Shown: positions 16,201 to 23,878, numbered from the stretch's first letter. The stretch is DNA of 25,477 nucleotides from DASSBG01 sp035703755 (GCA_035703755.1 DASSXP010000371.1:1-25477), one strand, 5' to 3'. The notes: generated by a model not told the origin, from the sequence alone. Numbers and translations are program-made.

Positions 16201-16800
16201 GTTGCCGCCACCCAAACTTGCCCGCGCCACGCTCCACAACACGAAGAAACCGATCACGCCGACGTAGGCACCCAGCATCGAACGCGTGCTGGTGGCGAGC
16301 AGGAAGATCAATGCCGAGAGGAAGAACAGGTTCGGCAGCACCACCACCAGCATGGCCCAGCCGTAGGCCGACCACGGGGTCGGCCCCAGTCGCGCGGCAT
16401 CCAGCCACGGCATCAGCGAGCCAAGCCAGTAGCCCAGCGCCACCGCCACCAGAATCAACACGCTGGTGAGCCAACCGGCCACAAAGCGGCCGCCGAGATA
16501 GGCCGGCCGCGAAACCGGCGTGGCCAGCAGCAGGCCATCGCTGCGCAGGGTGAAATCACGCAGCGCCGCACCGGCCACGAACACCGGGATCAGGAACATG
16601 CCGAGCATCGAGAAGGCGCCCAGCATCGACACCACCACGTACGGCGCGTTGCGATGCACGTTGCCGACGCCACCACCGATCTGGATGCTGTCGGAACAGG
16701 CGGCCGCGAATGCCACCCCGCCGAGGAAGAAGGCAATCAGCCAGAACAGCGGGCTACGGAGCTGCTGGCGCAGCTCGAATCGAAAGATTTCCTTGAACAT
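13204..16800 (-). CDS. ABC-2 type permease fused to M1 family aminopeptidase
   Basis: The 1198-residue protein joins two parts. Residues 1 to about 600 are an ABC-2-type permease with around a dozen hydrophobic helices; it opens with MFKEIFRFELRQQLRSPLFW, and a second set begins near KQAWFDMRF. Residues from about 640 are an M1 (gluzincin) metallopeptidase domain. The zinc site is HEIGH, with His937, Glu938 and His941, then Glu961 in LDESLAQYSALMVM. The start at 16800 lies one base after the ATPase stop (TGA-G-ATG); longer frames would overlap that gene. A wholly membrane-tethered exopeptidase paired with an ABC ATPase is a known but poorly characterised architecture in Bacteroidetes and Lysobacterales. 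The substrate is unknown; peptide processing linked to export or uptake is inferred from the fusion only. Confidence 0.93.
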   Translation of the reverse strand: MFKEIFRFELRQQLRSPLFWLIAFFLGGVAFAAACSDSIQIGGGVGNVHRNAPYVVVSMLGAFSMLGMFLIPVFVAGAALRDFTLRSDGLLLATPVSRPAYLGGRFVAGWLTSVLILVAVALGYWLGSLMPWLDAARLGPTPWSAYGWAMLVVVLPNLFFLSALIFLLATSTRSMLGAYVGVIGFFVLWSVARASLGGGNIDHQDLGALMDTFGRGAFELATRYWTPDDRNTRVPELTGLMLGNRALWMAIAVALLTLAIKTFNPARSGWRVRRRHQQTAPVAPAATATPALAVPRVALGAGAGTRWVQFRKQAWFDMRFVLGGTAFLAMLAFGLLNLGGAFAFSGQMFGTTVWPVTHQMAQIMAGSYTWLLVLVVGFYAGELVWRERDANVSGVVDAFPTPDWIPLLSKVCALALVVVAFFLAGSLVAIGNQLLHGYTHIEPLLYLKYAGLGLLGFMTLAILAVVLQVLANSKFAGYGLLLAYLIVSIALSQFHLDDNLYRYAGAPGTPYSDMNGFGSFWVGRLWFAAYWYALAAALLVLAALYWVRGSVSGWKARGRIARARFSAPAAALLAVFLLAFVGLGAFNYHNTHGLYRYTTHDQDQQQAANYEQDYRKYKDLPQPRITDVKVDVAIHPESRRIDVDGHYTLVNKQAEPVDRLLVQLPQLSARDTKYELDFPAHTASIADAAQGFYLYKLATPLAPGASMEFGFKLTGGFPGFANEATGTQLVHNGTFINNFAFPHFCYDENRQLTDLNDRRKYGLGEVPRMAKRDDAAAHANNLISCDADWVHFDATLSTSKDQIALAPGYLQKEWTEGDRRYFHYVQDTPILDFFSFQSARYEVARDQWQDVKLEVYHDAKHPYNIERMLKAMKLSLDYYTKNFGPFQFRQLRILEFPDYSSFAQSFANTIPFSESIGFIADLRKASDIDYVTYVTAHEIGHQWWAHQAIGANVQGVTMLDESLAQYSALMVMKHLYGPTKMRKFLKYELDRYLRGRGGERIEELPLALVENQQYIHYAKGSVIFYALQDYIGEDKVNAALRAWLDKVKFQQPPYTDTRELIAELRRVAGPEYQNLITDFFDKITLYDSRMVKATAKKRADGKYEVTMQVHAAKFHADGKGKQTPATFDIPVEIGVFAKAADGEEENQKPLYLAKQRVADGDSSITVVVDGEPYQAGIDPFNELVDRVSSDNRARVTIK

Positions 16801-16801
16801 C

Positions 16802-17686
16802 TCAGGCCGCCTTGCTCGACGCGGCGTGACGCAACTGGCCGAAATAGACGTCTTCCAGATCCGGCGCGATGGCCTCGAAGCCTTCCTCCGGCCGGCTGTC
16901 GGCAAGCACGTGGATCAAGGTGGCGCCACCCGACAAGCGGGTCGACAGCACCGTCATGTGATTCTGGTAACCGGCCAGTGCCGCCTTGTCGACGGCACGC
17001 CGCCAGACCCGGCCTTCAAGCTGGCGAATCGCCTCGCGCGGCTCGCCGGAGAGGCGCACCTCACCCTTGGCGATGATTGCCATGCGCGGGCACAGCTCGG
17101 TCACGTCCTCGACAATATGGGTGGACAGGATCACCACCACTTTCTCGCCGATTTCAGCCAGCAGATTCAGGAAGCGCTGGCGCTCTTCCGGATCGAGGCC
17201 GGCGGTCGGTTCGTCGACGATGATCAGCTTCGGCGCGCCGATCAGGGCTTGCGCGATGCCGAAACGCTGGCGCATGCCGCCGGAAAAGCCGCCGAGTTTC
17301 TGTTTGCGTGCGTCCCACAGGTTGACCTGCTTCAGCAGCGCATCCACCAGTTCGCGGCGCTCGCCACGCGCGGTCACGCCCTTCAGCACCGCGAAATGAT
17401 CCAGCATCGCTTCGGCCGTGACCTTGGGGTAGATGCCGAACTCCTGCGGCAGATAGCCGAGCACCCGCCGCGCCGCCGGCTTGTCGGCCAGCACGTCGAT
17501 GTCACCGAGCGTGATCGAGCCCGTATCCGGCTCCTGCAAAGTCGCAATCGTGCGCATCAGGGTGGATTTGCCGGCCCCGTTCGGGCCGAGCAGACCGAAC
17601 ATGCCGTTCGGAATCTCCAGCGTTACGCCGTTCAGCGCGCGCACGCCATTCGGATAGGTCTTCGACAACTGCTTGATGCTGAGCAT
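16802..17686 (-). CDS. ABC transporter ATP-binding protein
   Basis: The 294-residue ATPase is the motor for the fused permease-peptidase encoded just downstream. Its motifs are Walker A GPNGAGKST near residue 35, Q-loop LPQEFG, signature FSGGMRQR, Walker B LIIVDEPTAGLD and H-loop STHIVED. The layout is that of the CcmA/NatA-like group that pairs with ABC-2 permeases. Two in-frame ATGs exist, at 17695 and 17686. The AAGAGG ribosome-binding site abuts the first one but is about nine bases from the second, so 17686 is preferred. The C-terminal ~75 residues form the usual small domain of this group. Only one base separates its stop from the next start. Confidence 0.94.
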   Translation of the reverse strand: MLSIKQLSKTYPNGVRALNGVTLEIPNGMFGLLGPNGAGKSTLMRTIATLQEPDTGSITLGDIDVLADKPAARRVLGYLPQEFGIYPKVTAEAMLDHFAVLKGVTARGERRELVDALLKQVNLWDARKQKLGGFSGGMRQRFGIAQALIGAPKLIIVDEPTAGLDPEERQRFLNLLAEIGEKVVVILSTHIVEDVTELCPRMAIIAKGEVRLSGEPREAIRQLEGRVWRRAVDKAALAGYQNHMTVLSTRLSGGATLIHVLADSRPEEGFEAIAPDLEDVYFGQLRHAASSKAA

Positions 17687-17897
17687 GGCTGACATCCTCT
17701 TGAACGAGTTGGGCGGCGACGGGCGCGCGGGTAGCTGCCCGATCGTGATGGTTGGCAATCGGCTGCGCGCCTGCCATTGGTCATCCGCGCAGCGGTGGCG
17801 GCAAGCCAAAACCGGCTATGACCATTTCAAATCGCACTATGCAGACAGATCGGCGCGGCGCCTGACCCGGTTCCAGTTTGGACCGGCGCAAGCCAAC
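17687..17897. other. Intergenic region upstream of ABC operon and downstream of phaZ
   Basis: These 211 bases have no credible gene. A stem-loop lies at 17867-17886: CCGG-TTCCA pairs with TGGA-CCGG around a short loop, with one bulged T. It sits just past the phaZ stop at 17898 and may help end that transcript. It has no T-run. The ABC operon promoter must be here; I see no well-matched -35/-10 pair. Confidence 0.5.
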
Positions 17898-19145
17898 TCA
17901 GCGGGGTTCGTAGCGGCGGATGAAATTGCGCAGCTCGGGATACACCATCGAGCGCCAGCGGCGACCACTGAACAGGCCGTAGTGACCGACACCGGCGGCG
18001 AGGTAACTGTGATGGCGATCTTTCGGAATGCCGCTGCACAGCGCTTGCGCCGCTTCGGTCTGGCCGCGGCCGGAAATGTCGTCGTGCTCGCCTTCGATGG
18101 TCATCAGCGCGCTGTGATGGATGTCCTCGGGCCGCACCGGCTGCCCGCGCACGCTCCAGCGGCCCTTGGGCAGCAACTGGCGCTGGAACACCACATCGAT
18201 GGTGTCGAGGTAATACTCGGCCGCCATGTCGAGCACGGCGTTGTATTCGTCGTAGAAGCGCCGGTGGGTCTCGGCATCATCCTGATCGCCACGCAGCAAC
18301 GATTGATAAAAGTCCCAGTGCGAGAACAGGTGGTGACTCGGATTCATGGCAACGAAGCCGGCGTGTTGCAGGAAGCCGGGGTAGACCTTGCGACCCTGGC
18401 CGGGATAATTGGCCGGCACCTCGCTGATCACGCTGCTGCGGAACCACGACAAGGGTTGCGTGCTGGCCAGATTGTTGACCTTGGTCGGGCTGCAGCTGGG
18501 GTCGATCGGGCCGCCCATCAGGCTCAGGCTGCGTGGCGTCGGCTGGCCCGCGCTCGCCATCAGCGATACCGCCGCCAGCACCGGCACGGTGGGCTGGCAC
18601 ACGGCCAGCACATGCACACGGTCGGCTCCAAGCTGGCCGAGGAACTCGCGCACGTAGTCGATGTAGTCATCGAGGTGGAATGCGCCCTGCCCGACCGGCA
18701 CCATGCGCGCGTCGGTCCAGTCGGTGATGTAGACGTCGTGGTCGGCCAGCAGGGTGCGCACGGTGTCACGCAGCAAGGTGGCGTGGTGGCCGGACAGCGG
18801 CGCCACGACAACTACCGTCGGATCGGCATCGAGTGCTTGCACCGCCTCGGCACTGTCGCCGTAGCGCTTGAAATGCAGCAGCCGGCAGAACGGCTTGTCG
18901 ATCACCACCCGTTCCAGCACCGCGGCTTGCTGGCCGTGGGCGTCGACGCTGTGGATGCCGAAAGCCGGCTTCTCGTAGTCCTTTCCCAGCCGCCAGGTCA
19001 GCTCCGCCGCCGCCGCGATGCGCGCCGCGCCGGGCCACGAAGACAGCCAGCTGTCGGGCTCGGAGAACATCTGCGCCACCGATTCGGCCCCGTAGGTCCA
19101 GGGCCGCAGCATCGCGCGCTGGGCTTCGTGCATCGCATACAACAT
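17898..19145 (-). CDS. phaZ: Intracellular polyhydroxyalkanoate depolymerase
   Basis: The 415-residue alpha/beta-hydrolase degrades stored PHA granules to monomers or oligomers. It belongs to the PhaZa1-like intracellular depolymerases that use a cysteine nucleophile instead of serine. With the start at 19145 the catalytic residues fall at Cys183 (LAVCQP), Asp355 (EGEHDD) and His388 (GVGHYG). As I recall, these are the same numbers as in the Ralstonia eutropha PhaZa1 triad, which supports both the assignment and this start. Alternative starts at 19148 (adjacent ATG) and 19172 (TTG) add three to nine residues. The protein opens MLYAMHEAQRAML, like relatives. No signal peptide is present, so it is cytoplasmic. 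No phaC synthase or phasin gene is nearby. Confidence 0.93.
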   Translation of the reverse strand: MLYAMHEAQRAMLRPWTYGAESVAQMFSEPDSWLSSWPGAARIAAAAELTWRLGKDYEKPAFGIHSVDAHGQQAAVLERVVIDKPFCRLLHFKRYGDSAEAVQALDADPTVVVVAPLSGHHATLLRDTVRTLLADHDVYITDWTDARMVPVGQGAFHLDDYIDYVREFLGQLGADRVHVLAVCQPTVPVLAAVSLMASAGQPTPRSLSLMGGPIDPSCSPTKVNNLASTQPLSWFRSSVISEVPANYPGQGRKVYPGFLQHAGFVAMNPSHHLFSHWDFYQSLLRGDQDDAETHRRFYDEYNAVLDMAAEYYLDTIDVVFQRQLLPKGRWSVRGQPVRPEDIHHSALMTIEGEHDDISGRGQTEAAQALCSGIPKDRHHSYLAAGVGHYGLFSGRRWRSMVYPELRNFIRRYEPR

Positions 19146-19237
19146 CATTGGCGGCTGGCTCTCGACTGGCAAGCGGTCGAGTCTAGCGCAATCGCGCCGC
19201 GCGTCAGCAAGACCTCCGTCACGGCGCGGCCGCGGCG

Positions 19238-19243
19238 TATGAT
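19238..19243 (+). promoter_or_regulatory. Candidate -10 box TATGAT for GST-like gene
   Basis: TATGAT differs from TATAAT at one base. Initiation would fall near 19250, giving a leader of about 27 bases. The -35 region is a poor match. Confidence 0.4.
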
Positions 19244-19247
19244 TCCG

Positions 19248-19267
19248 CTCGACCCACCCTTGTCGAG
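19248..19267 (+). promoter_or_regulatory. Leader stem-loop before GST-like gene
   Basis: CTCGAC at 19248-19253 pairs perfectly with GTCGAG at 19262-19267 around an eight-base loop. The 3' arm contains the GAG that is the only Shine-Dalgarno-like match, nine bases before the ATG at 19277. If transcription starts near 19250 the hairpin sits at the very 5' end. Confidence 0.4.
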
Positions 19268-19276
19268 AATGATGCC

Positions 19277-19906
19277 ATGTACACGCTTTACTACGCTCCC
19301 GGTTCGGCCAACATGCTGGTGCACCTGACCCTGCTGGAGCTGGGCGCGCCGTATCGGCTGGAGCGCATCGATCTCGACGCCGGACAACAGCGCAGCGCGG
19401 AATACCTGAAGCTCAACCCGGACGGCGTGGTGCCGACTTTGATCGTCGACGGCCAGCCACACGGCGAAGCCGCCGCGCTGGCTTTGCTGCTGACCGAACG
19501 CCACCCCGACGGCGGCCTCGCGCCAGCGCCGGGCAGCGCGCAGCGCGGCGAGTTCTTGCAGCGGATGTTCTGGTTCGCCAACAGCCTGCAACCCGCCTTC
19601 CGGCAGTGGTTTTATCCCGGCGATTTCAGCCACGGCCACGACGACGCGATCAAGGACGCCGCCCGCGCCGCAATCGAAGCCGGCTGGAGCCGCCTGCACA
19701 CGCACCTCGCCACCCACGGCCCGTACCTGCTCGGGGACCGCTTCAGCTTGCTCGATCTCTACGCGATCATGCTGATGCGCTGGTCGCGCAACATGCCCCG
19801 GCCAGCCACCAGCTGGCCGCATCTGGCCGCGTTCGCCGAGCGCATCAAGGCGCGGCCGTCGTGGCCGGCGCTGTGCCAGGCCGAAGGGCTGGTGGAATGG
19901 GCGTGA
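19277..19906 (+). CDS. Glutathione S-transferase-like protein
   Basis: The 209-residue protein has an N-terminal thioredoxin-like GST domain (about 1-78). It contains YYAPGSANM with Ser10 as a possible glutathione-activating residue, the cis-proline turn VVPTLIVDG, and HGEAAALALLL in place of the more usual E-S-x-AI glutathione-binding segment. The helical C-terminal domain (about 90-205) has the conserved LLGDRFSLLDLYAIMLMRW, whose N-capping D and S-L-x-D motif is typical. It is close to the beta/nu-like class. Replacement of Ser by Ala at the glutathione-gamma-Glu contact (EAAA) is a small deviation. The substrate is unknown. It is divergent from phaZ. Confidence 0.9.
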   Translation: MYTLYYAPGSANMLVHLTLLELGAPYRLERIDLDAGQQRSAEYLKLNPDGVVPTLIVDGQPHGEAAALALLLTERHPDGGLAPAPGSAQRGEFLQRMFWFANSLQPAFRQWFYPGDFSHGHDDAIKDAARAAIEAGWSRLHTHLATHGPYLLGDRFSLLDLYAIMLMRWSRNMPRPATSWPHLAAFAERIKARPSWPALCQAEGLVEWA

Positions 19907-19938
19907 TGGCGGCCGCTGGCACCGCCCCGCACGATCCC

Positions 19939-19950
19939 TGACAGCTGTCA
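19939..19950. promoter_or_regulatory. Perfect 12-base palindrome TGACAGCTGTCA
   Basis: This is an uninterrupted palindrome in the gap between the GST-like gene and the next gene, 58 bases before the ATG at 20008. It lies just upstream of a weak TTGCGG/CATGGT promoter-like pair (17-base spacing). It is a candidate dimer-binding operator; I cannot name the regulator. A 12-base perfect palindrome could arise by chance at a low rate. Confidence 0.45.
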
Positions 19951-20007
19951 CTTGCGGCATCCGGCCAGAGCCAGCATGGTGTGTGCGATCATCACGGGAG
20001 CATCACC

Positions 20008-21003
20008 ATGCGGATCGGCATCGCGTTTTGTCTCAGCCTTGCGGCCGGCACCGCCGCCGCGTGCACGCCACCGGTGGAACCGCCAGACAGCGGCGCACAA
20101 ATGGCCGCCTGGGACGCGGCCAGCCGCGCAACGCTGCTGGCACGCGGTGACGCCGACAGTCTGTTTACGGCGGCGGTGTTCGAGATGGGAGGCAGCGGGC
20201 TCGATGTCGGCCAGCGACTGGCATTGCTGGACCGTGCGGCAGCGATCGAACCGATGGCGGCCGATATTGCTGCGGTGAGCCTCGCCTACTGCGCCACTAC
20301 GCCCGGCTGCGACATGGCCGCCCACGCGGCGCGGCTGGCACACGCCGCACCGGGGGACGCATCCGCCCTGACGTCGCAGCTGGAAACCGCGCAGGCGGCC
20401 GGCGACCGCGACGGGGTAACCGCCGTACTGGAACGCATGGCCGCGCAGCTCCAATTCAATGATTACTACCGAGCCATCGCGGCGCGTGCCGACCGCGGCC
20501 TGGCCGCCTTGCCGCCAATGCCGGGCAGTCGCGATGCGGTTGAAAACCAGGCCATGCTGGAGGGCTACGCCTACGCCATCGCCGCCGTGGCCATGCCGAT
20601 GCGCTACGGCACGCTGGCCAAAGCCTGCAAACCCGATCTCGGCGCCTACGCCGAGCGCCGCGCGGCCTGCGGACGCATCGGCGTCCTGCTGCAGGGCAGC
20701 GACACCATCATCGGCAACATGATCGGCCTGCGACTGGCCGAATGGGCGGCGGACAGCGCCGCCGAACGCACCGCCATTCAGCAGCAGCGACGCAGCATCC
20801 GCTGGCAGATGCAGAATGCCTACAAGGACTTCGACAGCTGCCCGGACAGCAATCTGGCGTGGCTGGAACGCCGGCGTGCTGCCGGCAGCGAGCGGGCGGC
20901 TTTGCAAGGCGAACTGGTCCGCAAGGGCATCCCGTTGACGCCGCCGGCCGATTGGCGCGATCCGAGCGAAGCGGTCCGCGACACCGCCGCCGCCCAGCAC
21001 TGA
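20008..21003 (+). CDS. Exported protein of unknown function, six mature cysteines
   Basis: I do not recognise this 331-residue protein. It starts at the ATG at 20008, eight bases after GGGAG; a GTG at 19981 adds nine hydrophilic residues before the signal peptide. The signal peptide ends at AAA18, so the mature protein begins with Cys19 (AAAC). That is a weak lipobox because the -3 position is Ala instead of Leu or Val, so either secretion or lipidation is possible. The mature chain has six cysteines (19, 95, 101, 207, 221, 278). The rest is helical and Ala-rich, rather like degenerate TPR-type repeats. It converges on ppc with 24 bases between stops. No function is assigned. Confidence 0.8.
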   Translation: MRIGIAFCLSLAAGTAAACTPPVEPPDSGAQMAAWDAASRATLLARGDADSLFTAAVFEMGGSGLDVGQRLALLDRAAAIEPMAADIAAVSLAYCATTPGCDMAAHAARLAHAAPGDASALTSQLETAQAAGDRDGVTAVLERMAAQLQFNDYYRAIAARADRGLAALPPMPGSRDAVENQAMLEGYAYAIAAVAMPMRYGTLAKACKPDLGAYAERRAACGRIGVLLQGSDTIIGNMIGLRLAEWAADSAAERTAIQQQRRSIRWQMQNAYKDFDSCPDSNLAWLERRRAAGSERAALQGELVRKGIPLTPPADWRDPSEAVRDTAAAQH

Positions 21004-21027
21004 TACGCGCCACCGCGCGGGCCACCA

Positions 21028-23760
21028 TCAGCCGGTATTCTGCAAGCCGCGCGAAACGCCATTGACGGTGGCGACCAAGGCCCGCAGCAGCGCCTCGTCT
21101 TCGCGGCCGGCGCGCCGCCAGCGCGCCAGCAAGTCGATCTGCAACACGCTGATCGGGTCAATGTAGGGATTGCGCAGACGGATCGAGTTGGCCAGACGCG
21201 GTTCCTGTGCCAGCAACTCCGACTGGTCCTTGAGGCGCGCCAGCCAGTCCACGGTGCGCGCGAACTCCTGCTCGACGCGGGGAAAGAACCGCGCGTGCGC
21301 GTCGCCGGCCAGGCATGAGTACGCCGCTGCGACGCCGAGGTCGGTCTTGGCCAGCACCATTTCCACGTCATCCAGCAAGGTGGTCATGAACGGCCAATCG
21401 CGGGCCATTTCCACCAGCGCGGCCTCACCGAATTCGGCCGCGCCCCGCTCCAGCGCGCTGCCGAGGCCGTACCAGCCGGTAATCACGGCGCGGCACTGGG
21501 TCCAGGCAAACACCCACGGAATGGCGCGCAAGTCTTCCACGCCGCGCATCGCGCGGCGACTGGCCGGACGCGAGCTCATCGCCATGCGCTCGATCACGTC
21601 GATCGGGGTGGCAGCGCGGAACCAGTCGACGAAGCCCTCGTCATCGACCAGTTCGCGCCAGCTCTCGCGGCTCCAGGCGCTCAAGCGCGCCATGCGCTGC
21701 TGCCAGTCGGCTTCGCGCGGGTCCGCCTCGCGCGGGCGCAGGCTGGCGCGCACCACCGCGCCCACGGTCTGCTCCAGTTCGCGCAAGGCCAGCGCGCGAA
21801 TACCGTATTTGCGGTGAATCACCTCGCCTTGCTCGGTCACCCGCAGCGTGCCGGCCACCGCGCCACGCGGCGAGGCCATCAAGGCTGGCGTGACCTTGCC
21901 ACCGCCACGGCTGGCCGAGCCACCGCGACCGTGGAAGAACGTCAGTCCGATGGCGTACTCCTGCGCCACTGCCAGCAGTTCCACCTGGGCACGTTGCAGT
22001 GCCCAGCGCGCGGCCAGGATGCCGCCGTCCTTGGCGCTGTCGGAGTAGCCCAGCATCACGATCTGGCGATTGTCGCGGCTGGTCAGATGGGCGCGATACA
22101 AGGGATCATCGAGCAGTGCGCGCAAGGTGGCCGAGCCGTGACGCAAATCGTCCACGGTTTCAAACAGCGGCGCGATGTCGAGCGGCACGGTCAACGCGCC
22201 ATTGGCCATTTCTGTCAACCCGCCGTAGCGGGCCAGCGCCAGCACCGCCAGCACGTCCGCCGCCGAGCGCGCCATCGAGATGATGTATGGTCCGGTGGCT
22301 TCGCTGCCGTAGCGCTGGCGGGCGTCGGCGAGGGTGGCGAAGACATCACGCAGGCGGCACACCGTGGCATCCGCGTGGTCAGGCAAGCCGACGCTACCGT
22401 CGGCGTGGGGATGCAGGGCCGCGGCCCGTGCCGTCGGTTCGCGCGCGGCCCAGTCGGGGTCCTCCAGCAGCACCGCCAGCGCGTCGTCGTGCACGCGCGA
22501 ATCCTGCCGCACATCGAGCCGGGCCAGATGAAAACCGAAGCAGCGCACGCGCGTCTGCAAGCGTTGCAACGGGAACAAACCGGCGTTTTGCCCCTTGTGA
22601 CTGGCCAGACTGCTGGCGATCAGTTCGAGATCCGACGCGAACTCGGCCACGCTGGGATAAGCGCCCGCGGCATCATCGCGGGTCAATTCCAGCCGCGCGC
22701 GGATCAAGGCCAGGAGACAGCGATACGGCATGTCGGCGTGCCGTGGCCGGATTGCCTCGGCCGCTTCCGGCAAGCGCAATCGATACTCGTCCAGCCGCGC
22801 CAGCAGCGCCGCGCTGACCGCAATGCGATCGCGGCTCTGGCTGAGTTGCCGCGCCAGATTGCCGCATTCGCGCTGATAGCGCCCCAACACCAGCGCGCGT
22901 TGCGTGCGCAGCGTTTCGCGGATGGTGTCGGCACCGACGTTGGGGTTGCCATCCATGTCGCCGCCGACCCAGGAGCCAAAGCGCAAAAAGCGCGGCAACC
23001 CGGCATCGATTCCATAGCTGGCGCGCAATGCATTCTGCAACGACTCGTGCAGCACCGGCAGCACCCGGTACAACGGATCGATCAGATAGAAGCTGACGTG
23101 ATCAAACTCGTCCTGCACACTGGGCCGCACCGACGAAGCGTCAGCGGTCTGCCAGCTGATGGTGATGGCGTCGCGGATGCGCTCGCGGTCGGCGTGACGC
23201 TCCTGCGGCGTGCGCGCCGGATTGAAGTCCGCGACCAGCGCGCGGACGATCTCCTGCTCCTTTTCCAGCAGGCTGCGGCGCACCGCTTCGGTCGGATGGG
23301 CAGTGAACACCGGCTCCACATCCAGTCGATCCAGCAGCGCCAGCAACTCGTCCGCGGTGACGCCTTGCTGGCGCAAGCCGCTCAGCACCGCCAGCAGGGA
23401 TTCGGGTTGCATGCCGGCGCCCGCGCGTTGGTAGTCGCGGCGGCGGCGGATGCGGTGCACGCGTTCGGCGATATTGACCACGTTGAACCAGGTGGCGAAG
23501 GCGCGCGCCAAGGTCTCGGCCTCGCCCGCCTCGGCTCCGGCCAGCATGGCGTGCAGACCATCCAGCGGCGCCGCCGCTTCGCGCCGCTCAATGGCCGCGG
23601 TTCGCAACGCTTCGACCCGTTCGAAGAATGCCTCGCCGCCCTGCTCGGCCAGCATTTCGCCCACCAGCGCACCCAGTTTGCCGACGTCTTCGCGCAGTGG
23701 AATGTCGTGTGCGGCGGCGGGGACGTTACGCAAATCATCGGGACGGCCAGGCGACTTCAT
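21028..23760 (-). CDS. ppc: Phosphoenolpyruvate carboxylase
   Basis: The 910-residue enzyme converts PEP and bicarbonate to oxaloacetate, replenishing the TCA cycle. Conserved landmarks are VFTAHPTEAVRRS with catalytic His155, GYSDSAKDGG with Lys577, FHGRGGSASRGGG near residue 620, and the invariant C-terminal QNTG. Length and domain order are ordinary, and I see no sign of damage. The start is fixed by a strong TGGAGGAAAG ribosome-binding site seven bases before the ATG. It is divergent from ahcY across 216 bases that also hold the SAH riboswitch. Its own promoter is not obvious. The presence of PEP carboxylase fits a heterotroph growing on acetate- or lipid-derived carbon as well as sugars, but does not by itself prove it. 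Confidence 0.97.
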   Translation of the reverse strand: MKSPGRPDDLRNVPAAAHDIPLREDVGKLGALVGEMLAEQGGEAFFERVEALRTAAIERREAAAPLDGLHAMLAGAEAGEAETLARAFATWFNVVNIAERVHRIRRRRDYQRAGAGMQPESLLAVLSGLRQQGVTADELLALLDRLDVEPVFTAHPTEAVRRSLLEKEQEIVRALVADFNPARTPQERHADRERIRDAITISWQTADASSVRPSVQDEFDHVSFYLIDPLYRVLPVLHESLQNALRASYGIDAGLPRFLRFGSWVGGDMDGNPNVGADTIRETLRTQRALVLGRYQRECGNLARQLSQSRDRIAVSAALLARLDEYRLRLPEAAEAIRPRHADMPYRCLLALIRARLELTRDDAAGAYPSVAEFASDLELIASSLASHKGQNAGLFPLQRLQTRVRCFGFHLARLDVRQDSRVHDDALAVLLEDPDWAAREPTARAAALHPHADGSVGLPDHADATVCRLRDVFATLADARQRYGSEATGPYIISMARSAADVLAVLALARYGGLTEMANGALTVPLDIAPLFETVDDLRHGSATLRALLDDPLYRAHLTSRDNRQIVMLGYSDSAKDGGILAARWALQRAQVELLAVAQEYAIGLTFFHGRGGSASRGGGKVTPALMASPRGAVAGTLRVTEQGEVIHRKYGIRALALRELEQTVGAVVRASLRPREADPREADWQQRMARLSAWSRESWRELVDDEGFVDWFRAATPIDVIERMAMSSRPASRRAMRGVEDLRAIPWVFAWTQCRAVITGWYGLGSALERGAAEFGEAALVEMARDWPFMTTLLDDVEMVLAKTDLGVAAAYSCLAGDAHARFFPRVEQEFARTVDWLARLKDQSELLAQEPRLANSIRLRNPYIDPISVLQIDLLARWRRAGREDEALLRALVATVNGVSRGLQNTG

Positions 23761-23851
23761 GAACTTTCCTCCAGTACGAATAACGGCGCGGCAGCCGGCG
23801 ATTCATCCGCCAGAGGGCAACATGGATCGCGGCGCCAACCTGTCAATTTAT

Positions 23852-23870
23852 CTTTCAATGCGTACGAAAG
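23852..23870. promoter_or_regulatory. Inverted repeat in the ahcY promoter spacer
   Basis: CTTTC at 23852-23856 mirrors GAAAG at 23866-23870 with nine bases between, and the imperfect symmetry continues outward (ATC.TTTC against GAAAGGAT). It lies between the -35 and -10 positions, a typical repressor site. The regulator is not identified. Confidence 0.4.
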
Positions 23871-23872
23871 GA

Positions 23873-23878
23873 TATAAT
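23873..23878 (+). promoter_or_regulatory. ahcY promoter -10 box TATAAT
   Basis: A perfect sigma-70 -10 hexamer in an AT-rich island inside otherwise GC-rich DNA. Initiation is expected near 23885, giving a leader of about 92 bases that consists mostly of the riboswitch. The -35 is not a good match to TTGACA; ATCTTT at 23850-23855 has the right 17-base spacing. An activator may help. Confidence 0.8.

Larger units (their letters stand above)
19146..19276. other. Divergent region, phaZ / GST-like gene
   Basis: These 131 bases lie between two divergent starts. The plus strand has a -10-like TATGAT and a stem-loop (separate entries). For the phaZ strand I see no clear promoter; the site upstream of the ATG has only a weak GAGAG. 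Confidence 0.5.

Noticed and set aside
14863..17076. Open frame of 737 codons on the plus strand
   Set aside because: Antisense to the permease and ATPase genes; its composition is dominated by Arg, His and Gln.
19146..19172. TTG start for phaZ at 19172 and ATG at 19148
   Set aside because: The ATG at 19145 reproduces the family start and triad spacing; neither alternative has a better ribosome site.
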